NCBI GenBank assembly: GCA_964587155.1
Contig: CAZPKF010000008.1
Span: forward strand, 33,014 to 97,013
DNA length: 64,000 nt
Direction: 5' to 3'
Source of the DNA: Hallerella sp964587155
GTDB lineage: Bacteria; Fibrobacterota; Fibrobacteria; Fibrobacterales; Fibrobacteraceae
The notes below the pieces were generated by a model. That model was not told where the DNA came from and did not search any database. It saw only the letters and a program-made list of their open reading frames with translations. Positions 41,286 to 48,851 of this stretch are shown one piece after another (the first letter of the stretch is position 1; the number at the start of each line of letters is the position of its first letter). Both the position numbers and the translations under genes were made by a program.

Positions 41286-42431
41286 ATGGTTCCTAAAAAG
41301 AAAGTCGTCATCGTCTGTGACAAAAATTCCCGCACCAGTTTTGGGCGGTTGGCGTTGGATTTGGAACGCACCCTCTTTGCCGATTTTGACGTGACGATAC
41401 TTTGGCTCAAAACGCCGAAGTATTTTCCGGAAGAAACGGTCCCGGATTCGGGGGAATTGGGCGTGAAGAGCGAAACGATCCATGCAGATTCTCTTTACTC
41501 CGGATTTTTCCGTTTCCGCGAACCATTCGCTGCTTATTTGAAAAAAGTTCAGCCGACGATTGTCTTTTTCATCCGCCCGGAACTCGGATTTTTGGTTCCG
41601 GTTGCCAAAGAAAAATGCCCCACAGCAAAGACGGTCGTGCTGATTCACGATACTTTTGCAGAGACGCTTTATCCTTTCAGCATCAAGTTCCGTTTGATTT
41701 CCCAGTTTTACGCAAAGCCTTCGGCCAAGGCGGATGCATTTGTTTACAATTCCCGTTATTCCAAGCGAGAAGCCGAAAAATTTTACCGTATCGCAAACCG
41801 TCCGAATGCGGTGACCGGTCTTCCGCTGAGTCCCATTTTTTTCAATTTGCAAACAGACAGGGCCTTTTACAAGTCGGGTCAAAGAGGATTTTGCGAAGGC
41901 TTGGGCATCCGGGGATTCAAGGCGATGGTGTTGAACGTGAGCCTTCCCGAAGCGCGCAAAAACATAGGGACATTTTTTGACATGGCGAAGGCCCGCCCGG
42001 ATGTCGCGTTCATCCGCATCGGAAAAATGAACCGCCAAATTCAACTGCAAATAGAAGAACGCCGCCTGAAGAACGTTTTCCATTTTTCAAATCTTTCAGC
42101 GCAGACTCTCCGTGAGTTTTATCGGTATGCGGATCTTTTCGTGATGCCCTCTTTTTACGAGGGTTTTGGACTTCCGCCGTTAGAAGCCATTGCCTGCGGG
42201 ACTCCGGCGGTGTGCGCGAAAACGACAGCTCTCGAAGAAATTTTCGAAGGGATTTGCCCGACGGTTTTTCCGCCGACAAACGTGGATGGCTACCTCGCCG
42301 TGTTGGATTCCGTTTTAGCGGGAAAGTTTGAATATGACGGAGAAAAAGTCTCTCTGTTGCTTTCTCGTTACAGCATCAAGACGATTGCTGACAAATTAAC
42401 TTCTTTCTTTTACTCTATTCTCGACCGCTGA
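41286..42431 (+). CDS. Family 4 glycosyltransferase
   Basis: 381 residues from ATG 41286 (an in-frame ATG at 41268 overlaps the presumed promoter). GT-B fold: FEPTFGRLALDLERTLF-like N-terminus, C-terminal PSFYEGFGLPPLEAIACGTPAV with EX7E, and VLNVSLPEARKNIGTFFDMA. Closest to mannosyltransferase-type GT4 proteins. The only forward gene in the block and divergently transcribed from the GT operon. Confidence 0.85.
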   Translation: MVPKKKVVIVCDKNSRTSFGRLALDLERTLFADFDVTILWLKTPKYFPEETVPDSGELGVKSETIHADSLYSGFFRFREPFAAYLKKVQPTIVFFIRPELGFLVPVAKEKCPTAKTVVLIHDTFAETLYPFSIKFRLISQFYAKPSAKADAFVYNSRYSKREAEKFYRIANRPNAVTGLPLSPIFFNLQTDRAFYKSGQRGFCEGLGIRGFKAMVLNVSLPEARKNIGTFFDMAKARPDVAFIRIGKMNRQIQLQIEERRLKNVFHFSNLSAQTLREFYRYADLFVMPSFYEGFGLPPLEAIACGTPAVCAKTTALEEIFEGICPTVFPPTNVDGYLAVLDSVLAGKFEYDGEKVSLLLSRYSIKTIADKLTSFFYSILDR

Positions 42432-42442
42432 TTCGCCGCCTT

Positions 42443-43180
42443 TCAGGGGACGGAAACGCTCTTGACGACTTCTTCTGTCATGCGGGAAAGTTGCGTCGCT
42501 TCAAGGGATTTTTTGTCCAGTTCTTTTCGGCCTTTGAAAATGGCGGTGCAAGTGGACGGGTGGTGCAGCGTGAATTTCAAAAAACGGAAGATGTCTAGAT
42601 TCTTGTAACAGGCGCGTGCCGTTTCGCGCAAAAGGAGTTTTCGGGGTTCTGGGAGTGGCGGTTCACCCATTTGGGAGTGGGCGTTAAGACTTGGCATGGC
42701 GAACAGGTGTGCGCCGAGATGCAGCGCCCTCAATCCCAAGTCGAAAAAACGGACTTCTGTTTTGAAGTCGCGGTCAAAACCGCCCAAGGATTTGAGCAGC
42801 CTTGAAGAATAAATGCCGCAATGAGGCGAAAGGCTTGCCACCGGGCGAATTTCGGCATTCCGATTGGTCCGAAATTCCGCTTCGAATCCGTTTTTCCGGT
42901 GAAGGAGGGAACCCGATGAAATTACGGTTTTGCCATCGGCCAGTACAATTCGCGGCGACAACGCGTCTGCAAAGGGAAATTCGGCGCAGGCGTCGGCGAC
43001 GCGGTTCAAAAAATCCGCAGAAACGCGGATGTCCGGGGAAAGCATCAACACCCATTCCGCATCGAATTTTTCGACAGATGTGGAAAAATCCTCGCCAAAG
43101 AACCAGCCCAAGGCGGGGTCTTCCATTTGTGGCTTTGAATCCGTTGAACTTAGTACGAAAATGTCGAATTGCCGCCGCAT
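42443..43180 (-). CDS. Short family 2 glycosyltransferase-like protein
   Basis: 245 residues. VLMLSPDIRVSADFLNRV is the GT2 metal-site region (DXD replaced by SPD), and VASLSPHCGIYSSRLLKSLGGFDRDFKTE matches the downstream acceptor region. The N-terminal nucleotide-binding strand seems shortened (MRRQFDIFVLSSTDSK), so either the start is further upstream within the overlapping PorV-like gene or the protein is a diverged GT2. It overlaps the PorV-like gene by 1 nt. Confidence 0.7.
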   Translation of the reverse strand: MRRQFDIFVLSSTDSKPQMEDPALGWFFGEDFSTSVEKFDAEWVLMLSPDIRVSADFLNRVADACAEFPFADALSPRIVLADGKTVISSGSLLHRKNGFEAEFRTNRNAEIRPVASLSPHCGIYSSRLLKSLGGFDRDFKTEVRFFDLGLRALHLGAHLFAMPSLNAHSQMGEPPLPEPRKLLLRETARACYKNLDIFRFLKFTLHHPSTCTAIFKGRKELDKKSLEATQLSRMTEEVVKSVSVP

Positions 43181-44187
43181 TAAAAGTTCAACCCCAATGC
43201 AATCCGGTGTTCGTTGCCAAGTCCCTGAGCCAAATAGGAAAATGCGTAGTCGATGGAAAATCGATCTCCCGCATAGCCGAGTCCCGCACTGAACATCCGG
43301 GCGTTTTGCGTTTCATCGGGCCTATCTGCCGATGAAAAAATTTCTTTGGCATCGCGCGAAAGGTCCAGGTAGGCGCGCGTCCAGCCCGCCCGCACAAAAA
43401 GGTTTGATCCAATGGCGTATTCGCAAGCGATGGCGATCGACGGTTCTGCATAACGGGGGAACGTCGATTCGGTATACAGGGTGAGTCGCGGAAGCATTCC
43501 CGGAATGTAAAAGCCGGAGAGTGCGAATGTTTCTTCTAGGCCGTAATCCGTATCGCCGTTTTCGACATAAGCGCGGATTATCTTGCCAAAATTTCGTGCG
43601 GCGAATCCGAATCCGAATTTTCGGGATGAGGCCTGCCAGAGGATTCCCCAGTCAAAGGCCAAAGCCATGGCGGTCTGGTCGTTTTCTTCACCGGTCAAGA
43701 GGTCTGTGGCGAATTTTACGGAAGAGCCGAATTGGAAATGGGGAAGCGGGAACGCCAGGGAAAGCATGGTGATGGAACTTTGCGGCTCGTAGGATTTTCC
43801 CGTTTTTTCGCCCTGCTCGTCGTAACCGTCAACGGTTCCGTAGCGCAGCCAGCCATAGCTCGCTTGGACAACCATTTTGTCCATTTGCCGCGCATAAGCG
43901 AGGAATCCTTGATTGTCGGCGAATTCTCCCGTTTGCCAGGAAAAGGCAACGGCGTTCCTCTTGTCGTGGTCCAAGGCGATTCCCGCCGGATTTTGCAGGA
44001 TAATGCCGGGATTGGACGACTGTTTTGCCGAATTGGCGTTTTCCAAAGCGGCACCACGGGCACTGAGAAAGGAGCCGATGAAGGAAAAAGCTTCCTTTCC
44101 GGTGTCGTTTTTCTTGAAATAGGCCTGTGCGGAGGCGCAAAAGAGGAGAAAAAACGCTGGGAAAAAAATTTTTTTCAAAAAAAACAT
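43180..44187 (-). CDS. PorV/PorQ-family outer-membrane protein
   Basis: 335 residues with signal peptide (MFFLKKIFFPAFFLLFCASAQA). SFLSARGAALENANSA...NPGIILQNPAGIA is the typical 'GARAxxMGxAxxA...NPAGL' start of PorV/PorQ barrels, and LNF is the terminal beta-signal. In Bacteroidetes relatives work with type IX secretion; in Fibrobacter many are of unknown role. TAAATTGT lies 4 nt before the ATG. Confidence 0.75.
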   Translation of the reverse strand: MFFLKKIFFPAFFLLFCASAQAYFKKNDTGKEAFSFIGSFLSARGAALENANSAKQSSNPGIILQNPAGIALDHDKRNAVAFSWQTGEFADNQGFLAYARQMDKMVVQASYGWLRYGTVDGYDEQGEKTGKSYEPQSSITMLSLAFPLPHFQFGSSVKFATDLLTGEENDQTAMALAFDWGILWQASSRKFGFGFAARNFGKIIRAYVENGDTDYGLEETFALSGFYIPGMLPRLTLYTESTFPRYAEPSIAIACEYAIGSNLFVRAGWTRAYLDLSRDAKEIFSSADRPDETQNARMFSAGLGYAGDRFSIDYAFSYLAQGLGNEHRIALGLNF

Positions 44188-44191
44188 GGAA

Positions 44192-44199
44192 ACAATTTA
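44192..44199 (-). promoter_or_regulatory. TAAATTGT element 4 nt before PorV-like ATG
   Basis: Matches TAnnTT with spacer TTCC. Forms a divergent pair with the tRNA-Lys promoter. Confidence 0.4.
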
Positions 44200-44218
44200 C
44201 AAAATTGAGAAAGTTTAC

Positions 44219-44226
44219 TAAATTGG
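44219..44226 (+). promoter_or_regulatory. TAAATTGG element upstream of tRNA-Lys
   Basis: Ends 7 nt before the mature tRNA 5' end at 44234, as expected for a tRNA promoter of this type with a very short 5' leader; an independent calibration of element-to-start distance. Confidence 0.5.
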
Positions 44227-44233
44227 CGTTGTC

Positions 44234-44306
44234 GGACTAATAGCTCAGTTGGTAGAGCAACGCCCTTTTAAGGCGTGGGTCGAAGGTTCGAGCCCTTCTT
44301 AGTTCA
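44234..44306 (+). tRNA. tRNA-Lys(TTT)
   Basis: 73 nt. Acceptor GGACTAA/TTAGTTC (one GU pair), D-arm GCTC/GAGC, anticodon arm ACGCC-CTTTTAA-GGCGT with anticodon TTT, variable GGGTC, T-arm GAAGG-TTCGAGC-CCTTC, discriminator A at 44306. CCA is not encoded. Stands alone, followed by a strong terminator. Confidence 0.97.
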
Positions 44307-44308
44307 CG

Positions 44309-44340
44309 AAACCGGTCGGATGATTCATTCGACCGGTTTT
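44309..44340 (+). terminator. tRNA-Lys terminator
   Basis: AAACCGGTCG (44309-44318) pairs with CGACCGGTTT (44330-44339) around an 11-nt loop, followed by TTCTTTTT. A 10-bp GC-rich stem. Confidence 0.85.
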
Positions 44341-44352
44341 CTTTTTAAAGCG

Positions 44353-44379
44353 AAACCCATCGGTGAGGCCGATGGGTTT
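44353..44379 (-). terminator. Terminator of the mqnE operon
   Basis: AAACCCATCGG (44353-44363) and CCGATGGGTTT (44369-44379) form an 11-bp stem with a 5-nt loop. It starts 8 nt beyond the mqnE stop. T-rich tracts flank it on both strands. Confidence 0.75.
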
Positions 44380-44386
44380 GAAAATT

Positions 44387-45436
44387 TTAAGTCGAAGTTG
44401 TCTTTGAAATGACGTCGTATAGGGCGTCCCTTTCGACGGGAACGAGGCTTTCGCCCAAAATCAGGGAGCGCATCCTTTCTGGACTCATGCCGATGGATGT
44501 TTGCGCGCCCGCCGCATGGGTTATCTTTTCTTCCATGATGGTGCCGTCTAAGTCAGAAGCCCCGGCATGGAGCGCCTTGAGCGCTGTCGCGATGCCCGTT
44601 TGAATCCAGTAGGCCTTGATGTGGGGAAAGTTGTCCAAGAAAAGTCTTGCAACGGCGATGGTGCGGAGAACGTCTTCTTCTGACGTTTTTGTAGCGACTT
44701 TGTGGCCGAGCGGATTGCTGTCCGGGTGGTAAACCAGCGGAATGAAGGCGAAAAAACCGGGGGCTTCGTCTTGGAGCTTTCGCAGCAGGGACATATGTTC
44801 GATGCGGTCTTCGATTTTTTCAATGTGGCCAAAGAGCATTGTCGCATTTGTCGGGATGCCCATCCTGTGCGCTTCGCGGTGCACTTCGAGCCATTCCGCG
44901 CCCGATTCCTTTTTGCCGCAAATGCGACGGCGGATGTCTTCGCCCAAAAGTTCCGCACCGCCGCCGGGAAGGGCGTCTAGCCCCGCTTGTTTCAGGTCGG
45001 CGAGAATTTCGCGAACGTGCCTTCCGGAAAGTTTGGCGAAATGGCAGATTTCGACAGCGGTAAAGGCTTTCAGGTTGGCTTTCGGAAATTCCTTTCGCAG
45101 GGTGGAAAGCATTTCAATGTAATATTCAAAGGGATGGTCGGGGTGGAGCCCGCCGACGATATGCAGCTCTTTCGCTCCGGCATCCACAGCGGCACGGGCC
45201 TTTTCGACAATCTTCTGCAAATCCCAGTCGTAAGCTGTCGGGTCGGACTTCCGGATTTTTGAAAAGGAACAGAAAGAGCAGTGGAGAACGCAAACGTTCG
45301 TGTAGTTTATCTGCCGGTTGTTTACCCAAAAGACGTTCTTTCCGTGGCGCGTTTCCTTTTCGGCATTCGCCCGCGCACAAAGCGTTTCCAGTGGGGAATG
45401 GAAAAGTTCCAGAGCTTCTTTTTCTGAAATTCTCAT
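44387..45436 (-). CDS. mqnE: Aminofutalosine synthase
   Basis: 349 residues from ATG 45436. Radical-SAM CxxxCxxC motif CVLHCSFC (about residue 48-55), GGLHPDHPFEYYIEML, SGLDALPGGGAELL-like segment and NFPHIKAYWIQTG and GASDLDGTIMEEKI match MqnE. It builds aminofutalosine in the futalosine route to menaquinone, so the organism uses the futalosine rather than the MenFDHCEB route. The upstream gene overlaps it by 1 nt (TGATG). Confidence 0.9.
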   Translation of the reverse strand: MRISEKEALELFHSPLETLCARANAEKETRHGKNVFWVNNRQINYTNVCVLHCSFCSFSKIRKSDPTAYDWDLQKIVEKARAAVDAGAKELHIVGGLHPDHPFEYYIEMLSTLRKEFPKANLKAFTAVEICHFAKLSGRHVREILADLKQAGLDALPGGGAELLGEDIRRRICGKKESGAEWLEVHREAHRMGIPTNATMLFGHIEKIEDRIEHMSLLRKLQDEAPGFFAFIPLVYHPDSNPLGHKVATKTSEEDVLRTIAVARLFLDNFPHIKAYWIQTGIATALKALHAGASDLDGTIMEEKITHAAGAQTSIGMSPERMRSLILGESLVPVERDALYDVISKTTST

Positions 45437-45900
45437 CAGTAGACCTTTTTGTCTTCTTTGTGTTTCCAACGTTCGAACGGGGCGTTCGCTCCGGGAAGTT
45501 CCTCCTTGTCAGCGGGGATGGATCTGGCCCGGGGCGATTTTGAAAATTCGTCGTAAATGAAGTCGTCGTCGAATCCGGCGGCTTTCGCATCGCTGCGGGA
45601 CGATGCGAAGTGAATCCGCGCGCACCGCGCCCAGTAAATGGCCCCGAGGCACATAGGGCAAGGTTCACAGGACGTGTAGATTTCCGCACCGGAAAGGTCG
45701 TGAGTCTTCAGTAGGCGGCATGCCGCCCGGATGGCGTTGACTTCGGCGTGTGCGGAAGGATCAAAGTCCAGCGTAACGGAATTGGACGCTTCGGCTATGA
45801 CCTTTCCGTCTTTCACGATGACGGCCCCAAAAGGACCGCCGCCTTGTTCCACGCTTTTTTCCGCGATGGAAACGGCTCTTTGCAGATATTTCAAAAGCAT
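45436..45900 (-). CDS. Nucleoside deaminase, probably guanine deaminase
   Basis: 154 residues from ATG 45900 (the track-length start 15 nt earlier lies inside the promoter element). Zinc motif HAEVNAIRAA and TSCEPCPMCLGAIYWA give H and two Cys ligands. The tail GFDDDFIYDEFSKSPRARSIP is characteristic of Bacillus-type GuaD guanine deaminases rather than TadA. Converts guanine to xanthine. MqnE is its operon partner. Confidence 0.75.
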   Translation of the reverse strand: MLLKYLQRAVSIAEKSVEQGGGPFGAVIVKDGKVIAEASNSVTLDFDPSAHAEVNAIRAACRLLKTHDLSGAEIYTSCEPCPMCLGAIYWARCARIHFASSRSDAKAAGFDDDFIYDEFSKSPRARSIPADKEELPGANAPFERWKHKEDKKVY

Positions 45901-45904
45901 AAGG

Positions 45905-45912
45905 CTAAGATA
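45905..45912 (-). promoter_or_regulatory. TATCTTAG element 4 nt before deaminase ATG
   Basis: TAnnTT match, spacer CCTT. It decides the start codon in favour of 45900. Confidence 0.45.
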
Positions 45913-45931
45913 CAAAACGGCAATGGCGCGT

Positions 45932-46039
45932 TCAGCGTTTGGGCTTCTTGAAAATTTTGTAAAAACAGAAAACGTTCAAGGCTGTGATGGCTGCCCACGA
46001 AAGAATCATGAAGGCGATGCCGCTGGTAGAAAGTTCCAT
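45932..46039 (-). CDS. MetS-like small subunit of NSS transporter
   Basis: 35 residues starting MELSTSGIAFMILSWAAITA and ending YKIFKKPKR: one TM helix with a basic cytoplasmic end. It begins 2 nt after the NSS transporter stop. Small one-helix proteins in exactly this place are known as MetS subunits of the methionine/alanine NSS transporter MetPS in Corynebacterium. It is shorter than most ORF cut-offs and easily missed. Confidence 0.75.
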   Translation of the reverse strand: MELSTSGIAFMILSWAAITALNVFCFYKIFKKPKR

Positions 46040-46041
46040 AA

Positions 46042-47667
46042 TCAGGCCTCCTCGTCGGAATTTCCGACCGAAACGGATTTGACTTTGTCGGAACGCCCGC
46101 TTTCGGCGCGTCCGCTTTTCCAGGCGTACCAGATTGCCACGTTGACAAGGAACGCGGCGACGACCAGGAACAGCCGGAATCCCACGGTAAACGCTTTTTG
46201 TGAAAGGGAGAGTCCTGCAAAGGTGATGGTGGCGTCATCGGAAATGTGCCTGAGCAGCAAGACGTTCATGCCGTCGTGGATGAACCAGGCGACAAGGAGG
46301 GTCACGAGAGCGGCGGGGCACACGTAGCGGATGATGACGCGGAAAACGCGGGGGAGCTTCAGCGCGGCGCCTTCGTTCAGCAGGGCGAATGCTTCGGATT
46401 CTCCGGGATGCTCCTTGGATTTTTTACGTCCCAAAACAAAGGAGAATACGATGGCTTCGATGGTTCCCAAAAGTACAAGGAGGAAGCTTCCGCCCCAGAA
46501 GTCCAGCTCGTCGATGGCTCCGGCGGCAAGCCCCACAATGGAGAGCGTCCCGCCCAAAAGCGAAATGAAGCCGACGATTCCCACGGACTTTCGGCGCGAG
46601 AACTTCAGATCGTCTTCGCAAAAGCTGATGAGCGGCTGGATGATGGAAATGGCGCTAGTCACTCCGGCGATGAAAAGCATGGCGAACCAGAGCGTCATGA
46701 ACGCGCTGCCGAAGGGTATCTTTCCGAAAACGAGCGGCATGCTTTGGAAGGCTAGCCCGAAGGTTCCCATCTTGGCGCATTCGTCAATGTTCGCCCCGAT
46801 GACAAGGACGGCCAAGGGAATCACGATTGTCCCGCCCAAGATGATTTCCGCGAAAGCGTTCGCCGAATCCGCCGAAAGGGAAGAAAGGACGATGTCTTCG
46901 TTACGGCGGGTGTAACTTGCATAGCAAAAGACAATTCCCATCCCGAGGCTCATCGTGAAGAAGACTTGCCCGGCGGCGGCTAGCCATACTTGCGGATTCG
47001 TCAGGGCGGAAAAGTCCGGGTTCCACATGAACGCGAGCCCTTTTCCGATGTCGGGGAGCGTGAGGACGCGGATGACTAGGATGATGCCCATGATGAAGAG
47101 AATCGGCATGGAAATTTTATTCGCCCGTTCAATGCCTTTGCGGACACCGAGCGAGATCAGCGCCATGTTGCAGACGAATGTGATGGCGAAGAAGACGACG
47201 GCGGCGGGGAAAGGGCCTATCGATTCTTTCAGCGAGATGAAATTCCCGAAAAATTCAGTGATTTTTCCCGCTTCGACGACCGCCATCAGTTTTCCTGTCA
47301 CGGAATACCATGTGAACGCCAAAATCCACGATTCGATGAAGACGTAATAAAAGATGATGAATAGTGGCGGCAATAGTCCGATGGATCCTAGGTACTTTCC
47401 CCAGCGTTTGCCGATGATTTTGTCGTAGGCGCCGGGAGACGTTCCATGCCGCAAAATGCCCGCATAGCGGCCCAGAGTCCATTCTATCCAGGACAGGGGA
47501 ATTCCCAGGACTAGGAATGCGATGAGGTAGGGGATGATGAACGTGCCGCCCCCATTGGTGGCGGCTTGTACGGGAAAGCGTAAAAAGTTTCCGAGCCCGA
47601 CAGCGCTCCCGGCCACTGCCAGGATGACGCCCAATTTCGAACCCCAATTTTCACGGGAAGAATGCAT
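46042..47667 (-). CDS. Neurotransmitter:sodium symporter (NSS/SLC6) family transporter
   Basis: 541 residues, ~12 TM helices, starting WGSKLGVILAVAGSAVGLGNFLRFP, the TM1 signature of NSS with the unwound Gly region. The internal pseudo-repeat and the C-terminal basic tail are typical. Carries out Na+-driven amino-acid uptake; the small MetS-like partner supports a methionine/alanine-type substrate. Ribosome site GAGGC. Confidence 0.92.
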   Translation of the reverse strand: MHSSRENWGSKLGVILAVAGSAVGLGNFLRFPVQAATNGGGTFIIPYLIAFLVLGIPLSWIEWTLGRYAGILRHGTSPGAYDKIIGKRWGKYLGSIGLLPPLFIIFYYVFIESWILAFTWYSVTGKLMAVVEAGKITEFFGNFISLKESIGPFPAAVVFFAITFVCNMALISLGVRKGIERANKISMPILFIMGIILVIRVLTLPDIGKGLAFMWNPDFSALTNPQVWLAAAGQVFFTMSLGMGIVFCYASYTRRNEDIVLSSLSADSANAFAEIILGGTIVIPLAVLVIGANIDECAKMGTFGLAFQSMPLVFGKIPFGSAFMTLWFAMLFIAGVTSAISIIQPLISFCEDDLKFSRRKSVGIVGFISLLGGTLSIVGLAAGAIDELDFWGGSFLLVLLGTIEAIVFSFVLGRKKSKEHPGESEAFALLNEGAALKLPRVFRVIIRYVCPAALVTLLVAWFIHDGMNVLLLRHISDDATITFAGLSLSQKAFTVGFRLFLVVAAFLVNVAIWYAWKSGRAESGRSDKVKSVSVGNSDEEA

Positions 47668-47697
47668 GTTGCCTCGATTTGACTGAATGTAAAAAAC

Positions 47698-48018
47698 TCA
47701 TCCGAAGAACCTCATGAAGCCTTCGGCTAGTAGAACAGCCGCCGAAGCGGCGCAGGCGACAGAGACTAGGCCCTTGCCGCACAAGGAAACGACGACAGCC
47801 GCCACAAAGGCGCAAATTCCCGAAATCCGACTTTCCGTCGCGAAAAAAATCGCGGGGACGGTCATCGCGGCGAGGACCGTGTAGGGAATGTACGCCAAAA
47901 AGGATTGCAAAAATTCGCTTTGGATTTGCCTCTTCAAAAGTGTGAAGGGCAGTGCGCGCAAAAGATAAGTGACTCCGGCCATGACTCCCAGGTAAAGAAG
48001 GTATTCTTTGACGGTCAT
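47698..48018 (-). CDS. azlD: AzlD branched-chain amino-acid export subunit
   Basis: 106 residues, four hydrophobic segments, starting MTVKEYLLYLGVMAGVTYLLRALPF, the AzlD signature (YLxRALPF). With AzlC it exports branched-chain amino acids (BrnFE type). The ATGA overlap joins it to azlC. Confidence 0.9.
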   Translation of the reverse strand: MTVKEYLLYLGVMAGVTYLLRALPFTLLKRQIQSEFLQSFLAYIPYTVLAAMTVPAIFFATESRISGICAFVAAVVVSLCGKGLVSVACAASAAVLLAEGFMRFFG

Positions 48019-48716
48019 GGTTTTACTCCGGAAGCTTGGGGAATGGGGAAAAATTTGGCGCAGAGGAGCGAGGCGGTGACCGCGCAAAGGATGATGGAAA
48101 AGCCGACGGAAATTCCCTGCAACGCAGGGATGTAATAAAAGGCGCAGCTCAAGGCGATGGACAGTGCGACCGCGACGCATATCGGTTTGTGCGCTTTCAT
48201 TTGTGGGACGACAATGGCGACGAACATCCCGTAAAGGGCGACACCCAGGGCGTTCGTGAGGAATCCGGGCAAAATGTTTCCGGCGATGGCCCCGCAGAGC
48301 GTGCCGAAGGTCCAGCCCAGATAGGGCAAAGTCGACAGTCCCAAAAAGTAGGCGGGAGTCACGCGCTCCTTGGAACTGATCGCCAGCGCGTAAATTTCGT
48401 CGGTGATGCCGATGCTCAGCGCGAGACGCTTCCACGGGGAGAAGGACGGTGAAACTTTCTGGGAAAGGGATATTGCCATCAGGGAATAGCGCAGGTTGAT
48501 GAAGAAGGTCGCCACGGCCATTTCCAAAAGTGTCCCCGCGGCTTGCATAATTTGCAATCCGGCGAATTGTCCCGCCGACGTGAGGTTCGTCATGGAAATG
48601 AGGGTGACTAGTGGCCAAGAGAGGATTCCTGAACCGGCGATGCCGAACGAAAAGGACACTGCGAAGTATCCGATGCCGATGGGCGCACCGTCAAAAAGTC
48701 CTTTTGAAAATTTCAT
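48015..48716 (-). CDS. azlC: AzlC branched-chain amino-acid exporter
   Basis: 233 residues from ATG 48716. Starts KFSKGLFDGAPIGIGYFAVSFSFG, the AzlC consensus, with ~7 TM helices and SLPYLGWTFGTLCGA. The longer frame from 48764 crosses the promoter element, so it was not used. Head of a two-gene operon with TAACTTTG 5 nt upstream. Confidence 0.92.
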   Translation of the reverse strand: MKFSKGLFDGAPIGIGYFAVSFSFGIAGSGILSWPLVTLISMTNLTSAGQFAGLQIMQAAGTLLEMAVATFFINLRYSLMAISLSQKVSPSFSPWKRLALSIGITDEIYALAISSKERVTPAYFLGLSTLPYLGWTFGTLCGAIAGNILPGFLTNALGVALYGMFVAIVVPQMKAHKPICVAVALSIALSCAFYYIPALQGISVGFSIILCAVTASLLCAKFFPIPQASGVKP

Positions 48717-48721
48717 GCCGC

Positions 48722-48729
48722 CAAAGTTA
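48722..48729 (-). promoter_or_regulatory. TAACTTTG -7 element 5 nt before azlC ATG
   Basis: Perfect TAnnTTTG; spacer GCGGC. No ribosome site fits in the leader. Confidence 0.6.
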
Positions 48730-48803
48730 GCTAATTGAAAATTTGATTTTCCACAAATTGACAAAAATGCAGCATTTTGTTGAAGCGAGAAATTTCGTAA
48801 TGC

Positions 48804-48830
48804 AAAAAAAACTCCGCGCGTCGGCGGAGT
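48804..48830 (-). terminator. purF terminator
   Basis: On the minus strand ACTCCGC/GCGGAGT (48830-48824 with 48817-48811) with a 6-nt loop, followed by seven U (48810-48804). A classical intrinsic terminator 22 nt after the purF stop. Confidence 0.85.
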
Positions 48831-48851
48831 CGTTAAAGGGAATTGCTGTCG

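Noticed and set aside
48801..48850. Riboswitch near purF
   Set aside because: The structure there is the intrinsic terminator downstream of purF; no purine-riboswitch-like three-way junction is seen before the gene.
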